DNA of 64,000 nt. Origin: Ambrosia x helenae. Its lineage: Eukaryota; Streptophyta; Magnoliopsida; Asterales; Asteraceae. Of this stretch, positions 34,930-46,473 are shown in pieces. A program made the translations under genes and the position numbers. The notes under the pieces are model-generated. The model ran no database searches and had not been told where the DNA came from. It saw nothing but the letters and a program-made list of their open reading frames with translations. How positions within the stretch are numbered: the stretch's first letter is position 1; each line of letters begins with the position of its first letter. Where the stretch lies: the NCBI GenBank assembly GCA_030844895.1, contig JAUTDX010007081.1:434001-498000 (forward strand), written 5' to 3'.

Positions 34930-36405
34930 ATATATATACCTTAAAGAGCATGGTCGGTGACCATGCTCAAGTCCAACCCTTCAACTTTATTAAAGTGGCA
35001 AACTTCATCCATCAAGTTTATATTCAACAAAAATTAACTTTCTGGCTTGACAGAATTAACCCCTTTACTTTTTAACTTGACAAAAAAGACACGCTTACTT
35101 TCTAACTTCTTTTTAACCCTCAAACTTTTGACATGTAACCCATTATATCACCAAATTTTTCTATAAACGATATAAATTCATTTTTTTTCCTTTTAAACGA
35201 GTTTGGTTAAATATAAAATGTTTTTATTCTTATTTTAACGTATGATACCGGTTGATATATGATTCTAACGTAAATTTTGTTCGGAAATTATATTATATAT
35301 ATACACACACACTTAAAAAACAAGGTCGGTGGACTATGCTTTTTAAGTAATCCCCTCAACTTTTATCAAATAACAAATTTCACCCTTCAAGTTTTCAACT
35401 TAATAAAACTAATTTTCAACATTGACATAAATGACCCTTACCTTTTAAGTTGACAAAAATATCCTTTTTACTTTTTAACTTTTTTTAACTCCCAATATTT
35501 TGACATATAACCCATTCTATCCACAAACTTCACTATAATGTCAAAAGTAATCCTCTAGCTTTGCAAACGTGACTTTGATCCCCCCAAGTTTGTGAAGTTT
35601 CAAGCTTATCGTAAAACTACTTTCTTACGTTTTTATTTTTATGGATGTCTCGGTATAAAATGAGTTAAATTTCCTTGAAAACGAGTCAGGTAAAAAATAA
35701 TATGTTTTGATTCAACAGTAAAAATTCGAGTTACATAAGTTTATGATAAAACACACAAACAACCCTTTAACTTTAGAAATTGATATTTATGCCCCTACAC
35801 TTTCTAAAAACTTTATAAAATGTCATTTTCACCCCCGTTGAGTTCTAACTTTTCAAATTTACCCACTGTATATTCATTATTTACGTTAAAGGAAAAAACA
35901 TATTCTGACACGGTTATTATTGTGTATGTGTTGGTATAAATCACTTTTCGACGTAAATTTATTTTTATGTATCTTTTTTTTACTGGTCTACATTTTGATG
36001 TACATGATGGTATAAATTTATGCTTCAACGTAAATAATATAAATTAACGTTTCGACATAAATTTATTTTTCTGAAACGACCCAGGTCAAATATAAAACTT
36101 TTCCATTTTTATTTTTACTTATGATATTGGTTGGTCTACAATTCTGACGTAAATTTTGTTCGGAAACGGGTTGGATCAAATATAAAACATTTTAGTTCGA
36201 CAGTAAAAATTCGAGTTACCTGCGTTTTTTACGTAAACTGTGTTCGGATACAAATGAGTCGGCTTAATATAAAATGTTTTCATTCGATTGTGTAAACTTG
36301 AGTTATTGTACATTTTCATACGATTAATGCATCACATGACATGCCGCCACCTATAAACAACTTAAACGTCGCCGCCGCAACGCGCGGCCTACGACAATCA
36401 TCTAG
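34930..36405 (+). mobile_element. Helitron-like element(s)
   Basis: The 3' end has GCCGCCGCAACGCGCGGC (36371-36388) and then CTAG at 36402-36405 before T. Near the left limit a short perfect inverted repeat, GAGCATGGTC GGT GACCATGCTC (34946-34968), resembles a motif repeated at about 35318 (AAGGTCGGTGGACTATGC), suggesting two nested or related 5' ends. There is no coding sequence. The 5' boundary is uncertain. Confidence 0.45.
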
Positions 36406-36590
36406 TTAACGTTTAAAAATTATGGGAGGAAAAATGTTTTCATTCGATTGTGTAAACTTGAGTTATTGTACATTTTCATACGATTAATGCATCACATGAC
36501 ATGCCGCCACCTATAAACAACTTAAACGTCGCCGCCGCAACGCGCGGCCTACGACAATCATCTAGTTAACGTTTAAAAATTATGGGAGGA
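36271..36590 (+). repeat. Tandem duplication (2 x 160 bp) of a Helitron 3' end
   Basis: 36271-36430 and 36431-36590 read the same throughout. Each unit holds the last 135 bp of the Helitron, including hairpin and CTAG (36402-36405 and 36562-36565), plus 25 bp of right flank (TTAACGTTTAAAAATTATGG and on). Confidence 0.9.
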
Positions 36591-36599
36591 AACATGAGA

Positions 36600-37310
36600 G
36601 AGAAAAATCCAATTTTGTTTTTAATTTTTTTTCTTTCTAAAATCAATAAATGCCACATGACACACTCAAGGGGAATGATACCCTCTTTAAATCTAATGTG
36701 AGATTTATTGCTTTCAATTATATAATAGATAATAATCCATTTTTTGTCCTCTATACATTTGAGTATCTTTTTTATTTACATTTTAGCTATTTATATATAT
36801 TTTTGTAGTGATTATGATAAATGTAACTGACTAGTGTTTTGTCTGTAGGCATTGCCCGCGAGCCTGCATGTAAACCGTAGAAAAGAATAAGCAAGCTAAT
36901 ATAGGATCTGCGCGTTACGACGAACTTATCAAACAAAGAAAAAAGACGTGCTACAATAGGCATGTCAAATGGGAAAATATATGAAAAAACGTTGAATCCC
37001 ACATGAATGTTGCTAAAGATAAAAATTATGAGGAACCAAAATTGAAAGTAAAAAAATGTTGGAGTTAAATTGCAAAAAGATGAAAAACTTAGGGCTAAAA
37101 GTAAAAAAATCAAAGTGGTTAAATTAAAAAGATGGAAACTTTGAGTTGGAAGTGTAAAATCAAATTAATTAAAGGGGTTAAATTGCCAAAGTTATGAAAC
37201 TCTAGTTTTTTTTTTTTTTTTTTTTTTGAAAATTCCAAAAGCCAGCCATGAGTACAACCCAACTAAGCATAAACAAAGTTGCTAATTATATGTTGGATAA
37301 TTAATAACTA
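36600..37310. other. No gene recognised
   Basis: AT-rich sequence. A minus-strand ORF (36787-37113) is Phe/Leu-rich because of T tracts and is not convincing. A T run of about 22 bases lies at 37206-37227. Confidence 0.4.
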
Positions 37311-37317
37311 TTGGTAG

Positions 37318-37457
37318 ACAGTGGCGAAGGATTTAAAGGGTCACGGGTGGTCCTCCCATTCTTCCCTCCCTGTTTTTTGGCGTAGTAATGAAAATTTGTG
37401 ATTTTAATAAGTAAATTGAGTCTGGGTTGAGTCCGGTCTCCGCCGATTTGCCACTAC
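37318..37457. mobile_element. Small MITE-like repeat, TIR CAGTGGCGAA
   Basis: It starts AGACAGTGGCGAAGGATTT and ends near TTTGCCACTACT, giving short imperfect inverted ends. A related start, CAGTGGCGAAGCTT, occurs at 38606 in a larger element. Confidence 0.35.
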
Positions 37458-37599
37458 TAACACGATCGAAAAAAATCGAGTCGGCCCCGGATTCGAGAAC
37501 CAAGCTTTGCCCACTGTTAGTAGATACCGTCGATATTATTTTTGAACGTCCAACGAAACGTTTCTGTCTGACTACCCATGGACCTTAAACTGGCGAACC

Positions 37600-37877
37600 C
37601 AATAACCCCCCCCCCCCCAGGACTATGCAAGGGGCTGGCCAGGATAGCCAAGCTTGCCCACGAGGTTTCCGAACCGGGAAAAACCTGATCCCCCACCCGT
37701 CCGAAGACCCGCTGTGGAGAACCGGTAAAACCCGCCGAGATCAGGACTCGAACTCCTGACCATAGGTCGGGAGTCATCCCTCATTTCTCTTAATGTCTTC
37801 CAATGTAGCTAGTGAGAATTGAACCCAAACCTCTCATAGAAAACTTAGGTCATCAACCAACTGGGCTACAAGCGTTG
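37600..37877 (-). mobile_element. Two adjacent SINE-like polymerase III promoters
   Basis: Minus strand: the A box TTGTAGCCCAGTTGGTTGAT (37871-37852) and B box GGGTTCAATTCTC (37826-37814) make a good tRNA-derived SINE head. A little further on, a second B-box-like word, AGTTCGAGTCCTGA (about 37754-37741), belongs to another SINE-like unit extending to a C11-13 run at 37609-37620. They may be nested copies. The ends are approximate. Confidence 0.5.
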
Positions 37878-38149
37878 AACATACCGTCAATTGTATACCC
37901 GATATAATTTCTTTTTTAATTAACGGGCTTACTTGAAACCCACGAACACATCCGACAAGTGTAATTTACCCAATAAAAACCCAACGGGGTTTTCAACTGA
38001 CCCGTTGCCTGCCACCCCGGTCAAACTTGAAACCCCTTTCCCAATTTTCAACTGCCACTGTCACATCAAAACCCCAAATCAAGACCATCCATTAAACCCA
38101 CGTTACATTCAACAATTCCAATATCACCTGCTACAGAAATCACCCAAAA

Positions 38150-41100
38150 ATGTCATCAACAGTCTCTCAATTATCATGTTTTTCAACCATCCAGAACCAA
38201 TTTCATCTAGCCAATCGATCACCCCCAATCTTGTTCGTTTACAGGTACTTATGTATCCCTCATTTTAATCAATGTTACTATATCAGAAAGATAGAAATGG
38301 GTGTGATCTCTTTTTGTAGCTTGTTTTTTTGTGGGTCAAGATTAGATAAATTATAAAGGAATGATTTTTATATGATGGGTAATTGAATTACGGTCAAATT
38401 ATATGTTTGACCATGAGTTTTGGTGATGGGTTGGTTGTTTGACACACAATCTGTGCCCAATTTTGTCAAGGCTTGTGTTTTATGATTGGGGGGGGGGGGG
38501 GGGCTTGGATTTTGGTTTTGGAAGTAATGAATTGATAATTAGCTTCTAATAATGTTATGATAATACAGTATTCCGGGGTGTTTGGATTTGTGTTGGGCCC
38601 TCGTTCAGTGGCGAAGCTTGAGAATTCCGACCGGGGGTCGGAAGTCACCGGTCACGGGGGTCGAAACCGTATATACCAAAAAAAATTCAATATGGATACA
38701 TATGTTTTAAAAAGCTTAAGCGCAAAGCGCACCTAGGCGCAAATCAGTGCGCCTTATGTAACCCTAGGCGAGCAGTGTACGAAAAGCTCAAAAAGCGCAA
38801 GAAAAAAAAGCGAGAAAAGCGCGCTTTTTGTACAAATGATGTTTTTGTGCTTAAAATTGTTATACATGTAGCTAAAAAGGTTGTACATTTTAGTTAAATC
38901 ATATATATACTTTATTTGTATCTATACATTGAGTAAATAATGCTAAAAATCTATAGCATATATATAAAAAAATTATATAACTGTCTTGCGTCTCGCGTAT
39001 GAAAAGCCCACCGATTTTGCGCTTTGCGCCTCGGTTTTAGACCTCGTCGCTTTTGTGCGCTTCGCGCTTTTTAAAACCAAGATGGATACTATATAACCAA
39101 AACTTCTGAGCGAAAATTCGGGCAGACCCCCCTGCCCCTATGAAGCTGCGCCACAGTCCTTGTTTGGATCTGCTTTTTCAAACAAATGAATTGATAACTG
39201 GTTTTTTATGTTCTGATAATACAGTATGTGCGGGTGTATGGATTAATGTTTTGAAACTAATCAACTGATTGTAGGTTTTAAATGTTCTGACAAACAGATT
39301 TCAGGGGTGTTCGGATTTGCTTTTTGAAACTAATGAACTGATTGTCAGTTTTTATTGTTCTGATAAACAGATTTCAGGGGTGTTCGGGTTTGCGTTTTGA
39401 AACTAATGAACTAATTGCCAGTTTTTACTTGATCTGATAAACAGATTTATTAGGTTTAAGATTTGCGTTTTGAAACCAATGAATTGATGGTCAGTTTCAA
39501 ATTGCAATGTTATCATAAACATACTTTTATATGATTATCTCTTAAGAGACTTTTTGATGCAGTTTCGTATGCACTCAAATGGCTCAAGAACAATTAGGAA
39601 ACAAACTCTCTAAAGTGAACCAGAGGTTCCATGAACAAAGTTCATATAAATTTTATTCAACCAAAAACTCCCTAAAACATAAGCCTTGAGCCTAATTTAT
39701 AACTAGGAGTCATAATTTTAATAGGAAACAAAATCAGATAAAATAGGAAATTCAAATTTAAAATAAATACTAGTTACTCTAGATGCTCCTGCATCACTTT
39801 TACTCCCATATCACAAAACAGTGTCTCATTTTTTTTTAATCTTAACAGTCAGATAACTAGGGCTGCAAACGAACTGAACTTTTAGAGAACAGTTCATGAA
39901 CCGTTCGGCAGTAAGTTCGTTTGTTTAGTTAAACGAACAAACATGAACATAGGCTGCGTTCGTTCGTTTATGTATCTTGAAGTGTTAAGGCTAACCGGTT
40001 CATTGAAGAGTATAATTATATATGTAACTATGAAGTCAATTTTTAGATGATTATCTGGCAGTTATTCATCATAGACTCTTATATATATATTATTCCTTTA
40101 AGAATAATATTATCGGCGACATTGAAAATGTTGCTTTTGCAGTTACAAACTGCCATTAACTGTTCCGGTAGCAAGTCAGCTTTAAAGTTTACAGCAAAAG
40201 CATCAAAATCAGATAATGATGTACTAGAGAAACCCACTTCAAATGTAGAAGAATATGTCAATGGAGAAGACGTTGTTGAACCGACACAACATGTTGACAC
40301 CGAGCCAAAAAGAGCAGCAAAGATTCACGACTTTTGTTTTGGAATTCCTTATGGTAAGTTTCATTCGTAATTCTTTCGTCACATTCCTAAAATGTCTAAG
40401 ATTTAAAAATGTTCAGAAGAACTTTCGTTTTGGGTTATAATTTAATGCCTGTGTTCTCATATTTGTGTATTATTGTTTCAGGTGGGATTGTTTTAGGTGG
40501 GGGGCTTGTTGGTTTTTTGTTCACAAGGAATTTCAGTACTTTGATGGCTGGTGGACTTTATGGTGGCGCTTTGCTCGCACTTAGCATGTTCAGTTTGAAG
40601 GTCTGGGGACAAGGGCATTCTAGTGTGCCTTTCATACTTGGGCAAGCAGGTTGGCGATAAATTTCAAACCAAATATGTCTGCAGAATTCTTTTAAATCCT
40701 TATTTATATTAATCTGGTTCGTTTGGTGATGTGACCTTATTCATAATTTCTATTAAGAAAATTGCTGATGGATGTGTTTAATACAGAACCAAATACGATT
40801 TTTTAGGAGAGAATCGAGTAAGCTGTATAGGCATTTGTAAATAGGGCTGATCAGATATAGTTATAGAAAAATAGAGGTGGTTATGCGGTTACATAACTAT
40901 TAGCTTACTTATGTATTATTACAGCAACACTCTACCCAGTAAATCCCACAATAGCAAGCTTACTTATTGAAGAAACAATAAGGGTATGTTTGGCAAGGAG
41001 CTTTTAAGAGCTTTTAGGAGCTTCAAGCTTCAAGCTTTTAAGAAAAAGCTCATACTCAATAAAAAGCCTTGTTTGGTTGAAGAAGCTGGAAGCTTTTAGG

Positions 41101-44083
41101 TTAGAGAAAAAGCTCTATAGTGAAAAGCTACTAGTACTAGCTTTTAAGAAAAAGCTTTACTAGCTACAAGCTTTTAATTAGTAAATGACACAAATACCCA
41201 TTCTATTTTAAAAATAAAATATAAACTTTCTTTACAAGTTTTTAATTATGCCCATTTTGGTCATTTTATACATTTTATTAAAAGTTTCAGCTACTCTGCC
41301 CAACACCAAAATATATTTAAAAAGCTACCAGCTTGCAGCTAACAGCTTCCAGCTACCAGCCTCCAGCTAATTTTGCCAAACATACCCTAAGTATCTCGGC
41401 GATTATCACTAATCACCGAGTGATGTATACTTATGTTACTACAAGTACGTTCCTTTACCCAAACCTTTGGTTCAACCTGAGAGTGTAGATATGAGTGAGT
41501 GTGTGTGGTAAAAGTAAGAACACGAAGATATAAGTGGTTCAGTCAAGTAAGACCTACGTCCACTGTGAAGAGCCAGTGATATTATTACTTTGGAGATTAC
41601 AAAGTATTACAAGTAAACCTAGCTCTATGTTACAAGTGAGTCCTCTTTTGGATCCTTTGGAAAGGAGTTGATGTCTTCTATTTATAGTGGAAGTCGTGGG
41701 CTTCGTAGGAAGCCCACGAAGAGTCTTGTATTCCTTGGGCCTAGCCTTGGCCCACTTGCTTTTGGTCCCTGGAAATGGCGGGACAAAGGACGGCACTGTA
41801 GCTGACGTCACCGGTGGTTGAGGATGGCACGCAGACACGTGGCAGGTTGTAACTGGCTGCCGGCGGTATGTCGTTCTGACCCAGCATGCTAAGCAGTTAA
41901 TGCGGAAAAATATCGGTTATCGGTCAAGGACCGATATTTGATATATCGGTTTTCGCGGTGAGATATCGGTGAGATATCGGTAGTTATGTTTTATAATATA
42001 TATATATATATATATTATATTTATATATATATTTTTGTATTTCTCACACTTCTATTGGATTTAATAACCTATAAATACAATCTAAAGTATATATACAACC
42101 TAAAGAAGCACAAAATTTCTATGATATCCTCAATGTACAACTAACCAAGCTACATGTACAACAAATAAAACTCAATAAACAAAAAAAAGATATCAAATAA
42201 CAAATTAGAAGAAGTTAAAAGATAAATTTGATAAGAAACTATTAGATCAAGGTTGAAAATGTAATTTAGTAAAAAAAGAAGTGTGAGATATGTAAACCCT
42301 AAAAAAACATATAACCTAAAAACATATTCAGAGAGCCGTCATCTCCTCTGCAGCAGCAGCCCTTCATCTTCATCTCCTCTGCAGCAGCCCTTCATCTCCT
42401 CTGCATTGCACTGCAGACCTTCATCTCCATCTCCATAGGTATGTCATCTCCATCTTTGTCTCCATAGATATGTTCTCTATAGATCTCCATCTTCTTCTCC
42501 TAAGATTTGTTCATTTATCTTTGTCTTCTTAGTCAGAAAATGGGCAAAAAAAAAGGAAAACGATAATTTCGGTGATATGACCGATATTTTAAAGTCCAAT
42601 ATCGGCCGATATTATCGGCACGATATAATGACCGAGATTTGGGACCGAGATTACTTCTTAGGGCCGATAACCGAGATCTCGGACCGATATAACCGAGATC
42701 TCGCCGATATTAACTGCTTAGCCAACATGGTTGACTTACCTGCTGGTGTCTGACGTGACCCCTGACAGCAGGGTGGAAGCATGGAACCAGTCACGTCACT
42801 GTTGAACGCCAGTGGTTGCTGGGCTACCGCGGACACGTGTCGCCTTCCGCTTGGTGGTGTCAGTGATCTTCTGCAGATGGATCTCCCTGATCCTTGATCT
42901 TCCGTACCTCGTACCTTGGGATGTTACGAAGTGGAATATTCCGCGTTGGTAGACGCGCGTCTTCTTTCCCCAAGTGGAGTATATGAGGCTACTTTGTGGC
43001 ACATCCATTCTCCGCGGAGTACATCCCGCGCGGATGTTTCTGCGGATCTTCATGTAGCGGGGTAGGGACGCCGCATCCGCGTGGATTAGGCTCCCTATCC
43101 CTTCACTTATGTATTATTGTTAAAGCAATTCTGTTTTAATTTGAACCATGTATTGAAGACACCATAGTAGTCAAAGGTCGTGCCTCTTAGAGTTTTAGGT
43201 GCCCAGGCCTATGTGCTTCGAAGACACCAAGGAAACCAGGTGGATGGTTTTGTCTAGCTACTAAAAGATGACCAGAAAACTCATACGTATATTTATAGAA
43301 ACAAAGTTGGAGACATAAGAAAGCCTAGTTTAGCAGCTTTGGAGACGAATGGAGAGGGGAGAAGGAGCACTTAGGAAGAGAGAAGCGACTACTGGGAACT
43401 ATTGATGGTGTGCTAGGTGCTAAGTGATATTTATAAAATAGTATTACTTACATTATCAACTTATTATGTTATATATATTCTTAATTTTTTTTTTCACTAT
43501 TGTGCATTGCTTGTCTCGGGTGTGCGCTTATTTGTGCCTTGAGTGCGCCAACATCTTTGACTACCAAGGAACACCTGTCTATATGTGGACAATTTTAGGA
43601 ACAATGTGCATTGTAGGGCTAGTTGAACTTAAGAATTGTAATATACTCGTTATACATGAACAATTGCTGTAGTCTCTTTTACATGTTATTCATCTCAATT
43701 TGCAGGAATTGCTGCTGCCCTTCTTTGGAAGAACATGCAGACCTACTCATTAGTAATGCTTCACTCGCCATTCATTTAATTTTGAAATAGAGAAAATAAA
43801 AGCGATTTTTATCTGATGCATTTCTTCTAATTTAATTATATTTTGTTATGCAGACTAAGAAACTACTACCAACAGGATTCAATATATTCCTAAGGTACAA
43901 TACAAATTATCAACTTATTTTTGAAGAACTGTAAGTTAATTGGTGGTGTTTTTATATGTTTAAAATAAATTTGCTATCTGCTTTTGTGACAGTGCTGCAA
44001 TGCTAAGCTTCTATGCTTATGTGATGCTCTCTGGTGGAAACCCTCCAAAGAAGAAGAAATCTGCTGCTGCAGCTCCATCTTAA
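38150..44083 (+). CDS. FAX1: Plastid fatty-acid exporter FAX1-like (Tmemb_14 family), 6 exons
   Basis: FAX1 is an inner-envelope chloroplast protein that helps export free fatty acids for lipid synthesis outside the plastid. Exons: 38150-38244, then 40143 or 40172 to 40353, 40482-40649, 43706-43752, 43854-43894 and 43993-44083. Exon 1 starts MSSTVSQLSCFSTIQNQF, a Ser-rich transit peptide like known FAX1 starts. Exon 2 has an acidic linker and AAKIHDFCFGIPYG. Exons 3-6 encode four hydrophobic segments rich in Gly (GGIVLGGGLVGFLF, LYGGALLALSMFSLKVWGQG, LGQAGIAAALLW, LSAAMLSFYAYVMLSGGNPP) and end in a Lys cluster plus Ala. That gives about 207 residues with the 40172 acceptor. The better-looking acceptor at 40142 (TTTTGCAG) puts the 38150 start out of frame by one base, so exon 2 needs checking. 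Introns 1 and 3 are swollen with transposons. Confidence 0.85.
38606..39156. mobile_element. MITE with nested MITE in FAX1 intron 1
   Basis: The outer element begins CAGTGGCGAAGCTTGAG and ends AAGCTGCGCCACAG, its near complement. Inside, 38704-39078 is a second inverted-repeat element beginning GTTTTAAAAAGC and ending GCTTTTTAAAACC, with many GCGC words. Flanks (CCCTCGTT and TCCTTGTT) may be a diverged 8-bp duplication, which would suggest a hAT-type element; that is weak. Confidence 0.5.
39858..40000. repeat. Foldback-like repeat of GTTCGTTTG words in FAX1 intron 1
   Basis: Starting AGGGCTGCAAACGAACTGAA, this stretch has many inverted copies of GTTCGTTTGTTTAGTTAAAC and CGTTCGTTCGTTTATG. It resembles a widespread plant MITE, but no clean ends were found. 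Confidence 0.4.
40982..41387. mobile_element. Tourist-type MITE in FAX1 intron 3 (TSD TAA)
   Basis: The ends are GGGTATGTTTGGCAA and TTGCCAAACATACCC, perfect 15-bp inverted repeats. They are flanked by TAA at 40979-40981 and 41388-41390, the target duplication of PIF/Harbinger elements. The body repeats AGCTT words (AAAGCTTTTAAGAGC and similar). 406 bp, non-coding. Confidence 0.85.
41434..43104 (-). mobile_element. Solo-LTR-like insertion in FAX1 intron 3, itself interrupted
   Basis: It begins TGTTACTACAAGTACG and ends CTATCCCTTC(A) on the plus strand, with ACTTA flanking at 41429-41433 and 43105-43109 as a possible 5-bp duplication. Base composition is much more GC-rich than the intron around it. 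Text such as GTGGTTCAGTCAAGTAAGACC resembles the RNA-processing end of a non-autonomous LTR read on the minus strand. No internal domain is present. The identity as a solo LTR is inference. Confidence 0.45.
41890..42720. mobile_element. Inverted-repeat element rich in ATATCGG, nested in the LTR-like insertion
   Basis: The ends TAAGCAGTTAAT and ATTAACTGCTTA are perfect 12-bp inverted repeats. The outer arms are made of many CCGATATC/GATATCGGT words in both orientations. The middle has repeated CATCTCCTCTGCAGCAGC phrases. It is non-coding and splits the surrounding insertion. Confidence 0.65.
43168..43563. mobile_element. MITE-like element in FAX1 intron 3
   Basis: The ends TAGTCAAAGGTCGTGCC and GGCACA...CATCTTTGACTA form an imperfect inverted pair. 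GTGCCTCTTAG and TGTGCGCTTATTTGTGCCTT words fit a dispersed family. The target duplication is unclear. Confidence 0.4.
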
Positions 44084-44586
44084 GTAATGGCCATAAATCT
44101 AAATATAATTGAACAATGAACATTTTTTGTTTTTTTTTTTCTTTCTCAGCTGTTTGATTATTAATGTAGTAAAGAGATGTTCAATCCTTTGTAAACTTAT
44201 ATGAACTCCAGATTTTCTCTTTCTACCGAAATATGTATGCAGATTTGCTTAAAAGCACACAATTAACTTATTTTGGTCAAATCGCGTTTTATTGGCTAAT
44301 ACTGTGGGGGTGTTCATAGTCCAGTTTGACAGGTTTTGACTGAACATTTGGGGCCAAACCTGAGGCGAAATTATCTAAATGGCTCCTGTTAACGAACTTC
44401 GACAACCGTATAACTGGGGGTTTAAAATTTATTGTGTTTGCGAGTTGACACTTGAATACGGCACAAACCAAAAGATTTTACCCGGACCACCCAAAATTAT
44501 GATACACGTATATACCCAAACACGGCAAGAGGTTGATTGACATGAACACGCCCATTTGACCTAAGACTACTTCGTATTTTAATATT

Positions 44587-44865
44587 GGGAAAATGGATTT
44601 AAATACTCCCAACTATAGCCTATTGGCGGATAATACTCCCAACTATCACTTTGGCCATTAGCACTCCAAACTTTCAACTTGTTTACTTTCATCACTCCCA
44701 GAATAATAGATTATGTTAGCCACGTCAACTTAAAACTAACGTCTGTTAGTCTGGGAGTGATGAAAGTAAACAAGTTGAAAGTTTGGAGTGCTAATGGCCA
44801 AAGTGATAGTTGGGAGTATTATCCGCCATTAGGCTATAGTTAGGAGTATTTAAATCCATTTTCCC
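44587..44865. mobile_element. Mutator-type MITE, 279 bp, 9-bp TSD
   Basis: The arms begin GGGAAAATGGATTTAAATAC and end with the complement, over about 120 bp each. Target duplication TTTAATATT lies at 44578-44586 and 44866-44874. The arm text (CTCCCAACTAT, CACTTTGG, CAACTTGTT) is shared with the element at 49994-51274, so they are one family. It lies in the 3' flank of FAX1. Confidence 0.85.
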
Positions 44866-44960
44866 TTTAATATTTTACATATCAATACTCTTATTGCAAA
44901 TTTACAGCCAAAAGAAAAATACTAATGTATATAGAATAGATATGTTTAAACTATTAGATC

Positions 44961-45497
44961 AGAATAATACAGGGTTGTTCAATTTTATCTAAAATCTAAC
45001 CTGAATTTGAAGCCATCTGAACCTGAATTAGAGAATACATGAAAAACCCGAACCCGAACCTTAAATAGGTCAGTTATCAGGTCACTTTTCCCCGCCACAA
45101 ACCCGAACAACCCGATCCGAGAAACCTAAACTCCGAAACCCAAAAAGAAACTGAACATTTAATGTCTTTTTTTATAGAATTGTTTAAGTTTAGAGTATTT
45201 GATTTCTTAAAAATTAAGATTTAAGGCTTTTGAACATTATCATTTTATTTTATCAAATAAGATTTGAATTTTGATAATATTTCTTAAATAAGATGATAAA
45301 TTTTGATTGCATTGTGCGAAAAAAAAAACATTTTCCATACTGCATCTAAACCTGTCCCGAACTACCCAAACCCGAATAACCCCAAGCCGAACTTTAAATG
45401 GGTCAGTTATCAGGTCACTTTTCCTAACCAAAAACCCAAACAACCCAACCAGAAAAACCCGAAACCCCTAAAAATAACCCGCAAAACACCCCTACAG
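44961..45497. repeat. Repeat rich in CCCGAAC words
   Basis: It begins CAGGGTTGTTCAATTTTATC and ends GCAAAACACCCCTACAG, possibly diverged inverted ends. The phrase GTCAGTTATCAGGTCACTTTTC appears at about 45070 and 45401, and again near 48597 in the related repeat at 48466-48660. Confidence 0.45.
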
Positions 45498-45814
45498 ATC
45501 TGATATCTATTTCTCTCATCACACATATTTAGCTAACCACAACCGTCTGGGCACAACTAGAACATGATCCATTTAGCCAACTAGTTGACGATCCAAACAT
45601 GAGCCATTTAGCTAACCATTAGGTTCGCTACCAACCATGACCCATTTACCTAAGCTAGTTCATGGGTTCAACAAAGAGCATAGGCAAACCGAACCCCTCT
45701 GTAGTCTGTACATTCAAATGCAATGAATCTTTAAGCATTTCTTTCACAGAATCAAACCATAAACACAAGACAATAATAATTAACAACAATCCAAGTTTAT
45801 AAAACACACACAAT

Positions 45815-46243
45815 CTATTCTTTTTCCTTCACATCCTCCTTCCATCCCAACCCTGGTCTGCACACATCTTTCTGCGGCTCTTCATACTCTCGAGCATCGC
45901 GTAAAGACGCTTCGAAATCAGTCGAATCACTAGCAACAGGAAGAAAACTACTTATATCATCTCTAGCACCATACCCACCTGCCCTCATTACATCATCAGC
46001 TGTTACAGAAGCCTCCATATTCACATCACCAGACCCCATATAATCATGTTCATCCTCAACCTTGTTTTCTTTAACTGTTTCTTGTTTAACTGTGTCGTTC
46101 TTTGTGCTACTCACATCTGGTGTCAAACCCATTGAAGCAGATTGTTAATAATATTCATGTTGTTAGATAGATAAATAGATACAAGGAAGAGTTTTAAGGT
46201 TTAATATTGTACCATGAGGAATGTTAGCTGAATTAAACTCCAT
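45815..46243 (-). CDS. Small conserved plant protein of unknown function, 2 exons
   Basis: Exon 1 is 46243-46213 (MEFNSANIPH, split codon, donor GTAC) and exon 2 is 46116-45815, entered after ACACCAG. The phases fit and the product is 110 residues. The C-terminal half has GARDDISSFLPVASDSTDFE followed by AREYEEP and CRPGLGW, a pattern I remember from small acidic plant proteins without a known role. The N-terminal half is Lys/Glu/Asp-rich and likely disordered. No signal peptide or membrane segment is present. An alternative start at 46132 (ATGGGTTTGAC) in the same frame would skip exon 1; the words before both ATGs are the same (TCTGCTTCA). Confidence 0.65.
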
Positions 46244-46473
46244 TGAAGCAGATATTATACAACTGTGACTGTAAATAAATAAAAGATGATATGTTTCTGC
46301 AACTGATAAAAAATGAAGGGAAAGTGGAATTAGGGTTTGAAAGAGTTACCTGGATGAAGATAAAGTGCGGTTTTAGTTGCTTTTAGTTTCGGATCTAACA
46401 TAACCTAACCGCTAGTTGGTCTCTACCCTGCCACGTGTAGAATATGTTTGACACGTATTATGGTAATCAGGCA

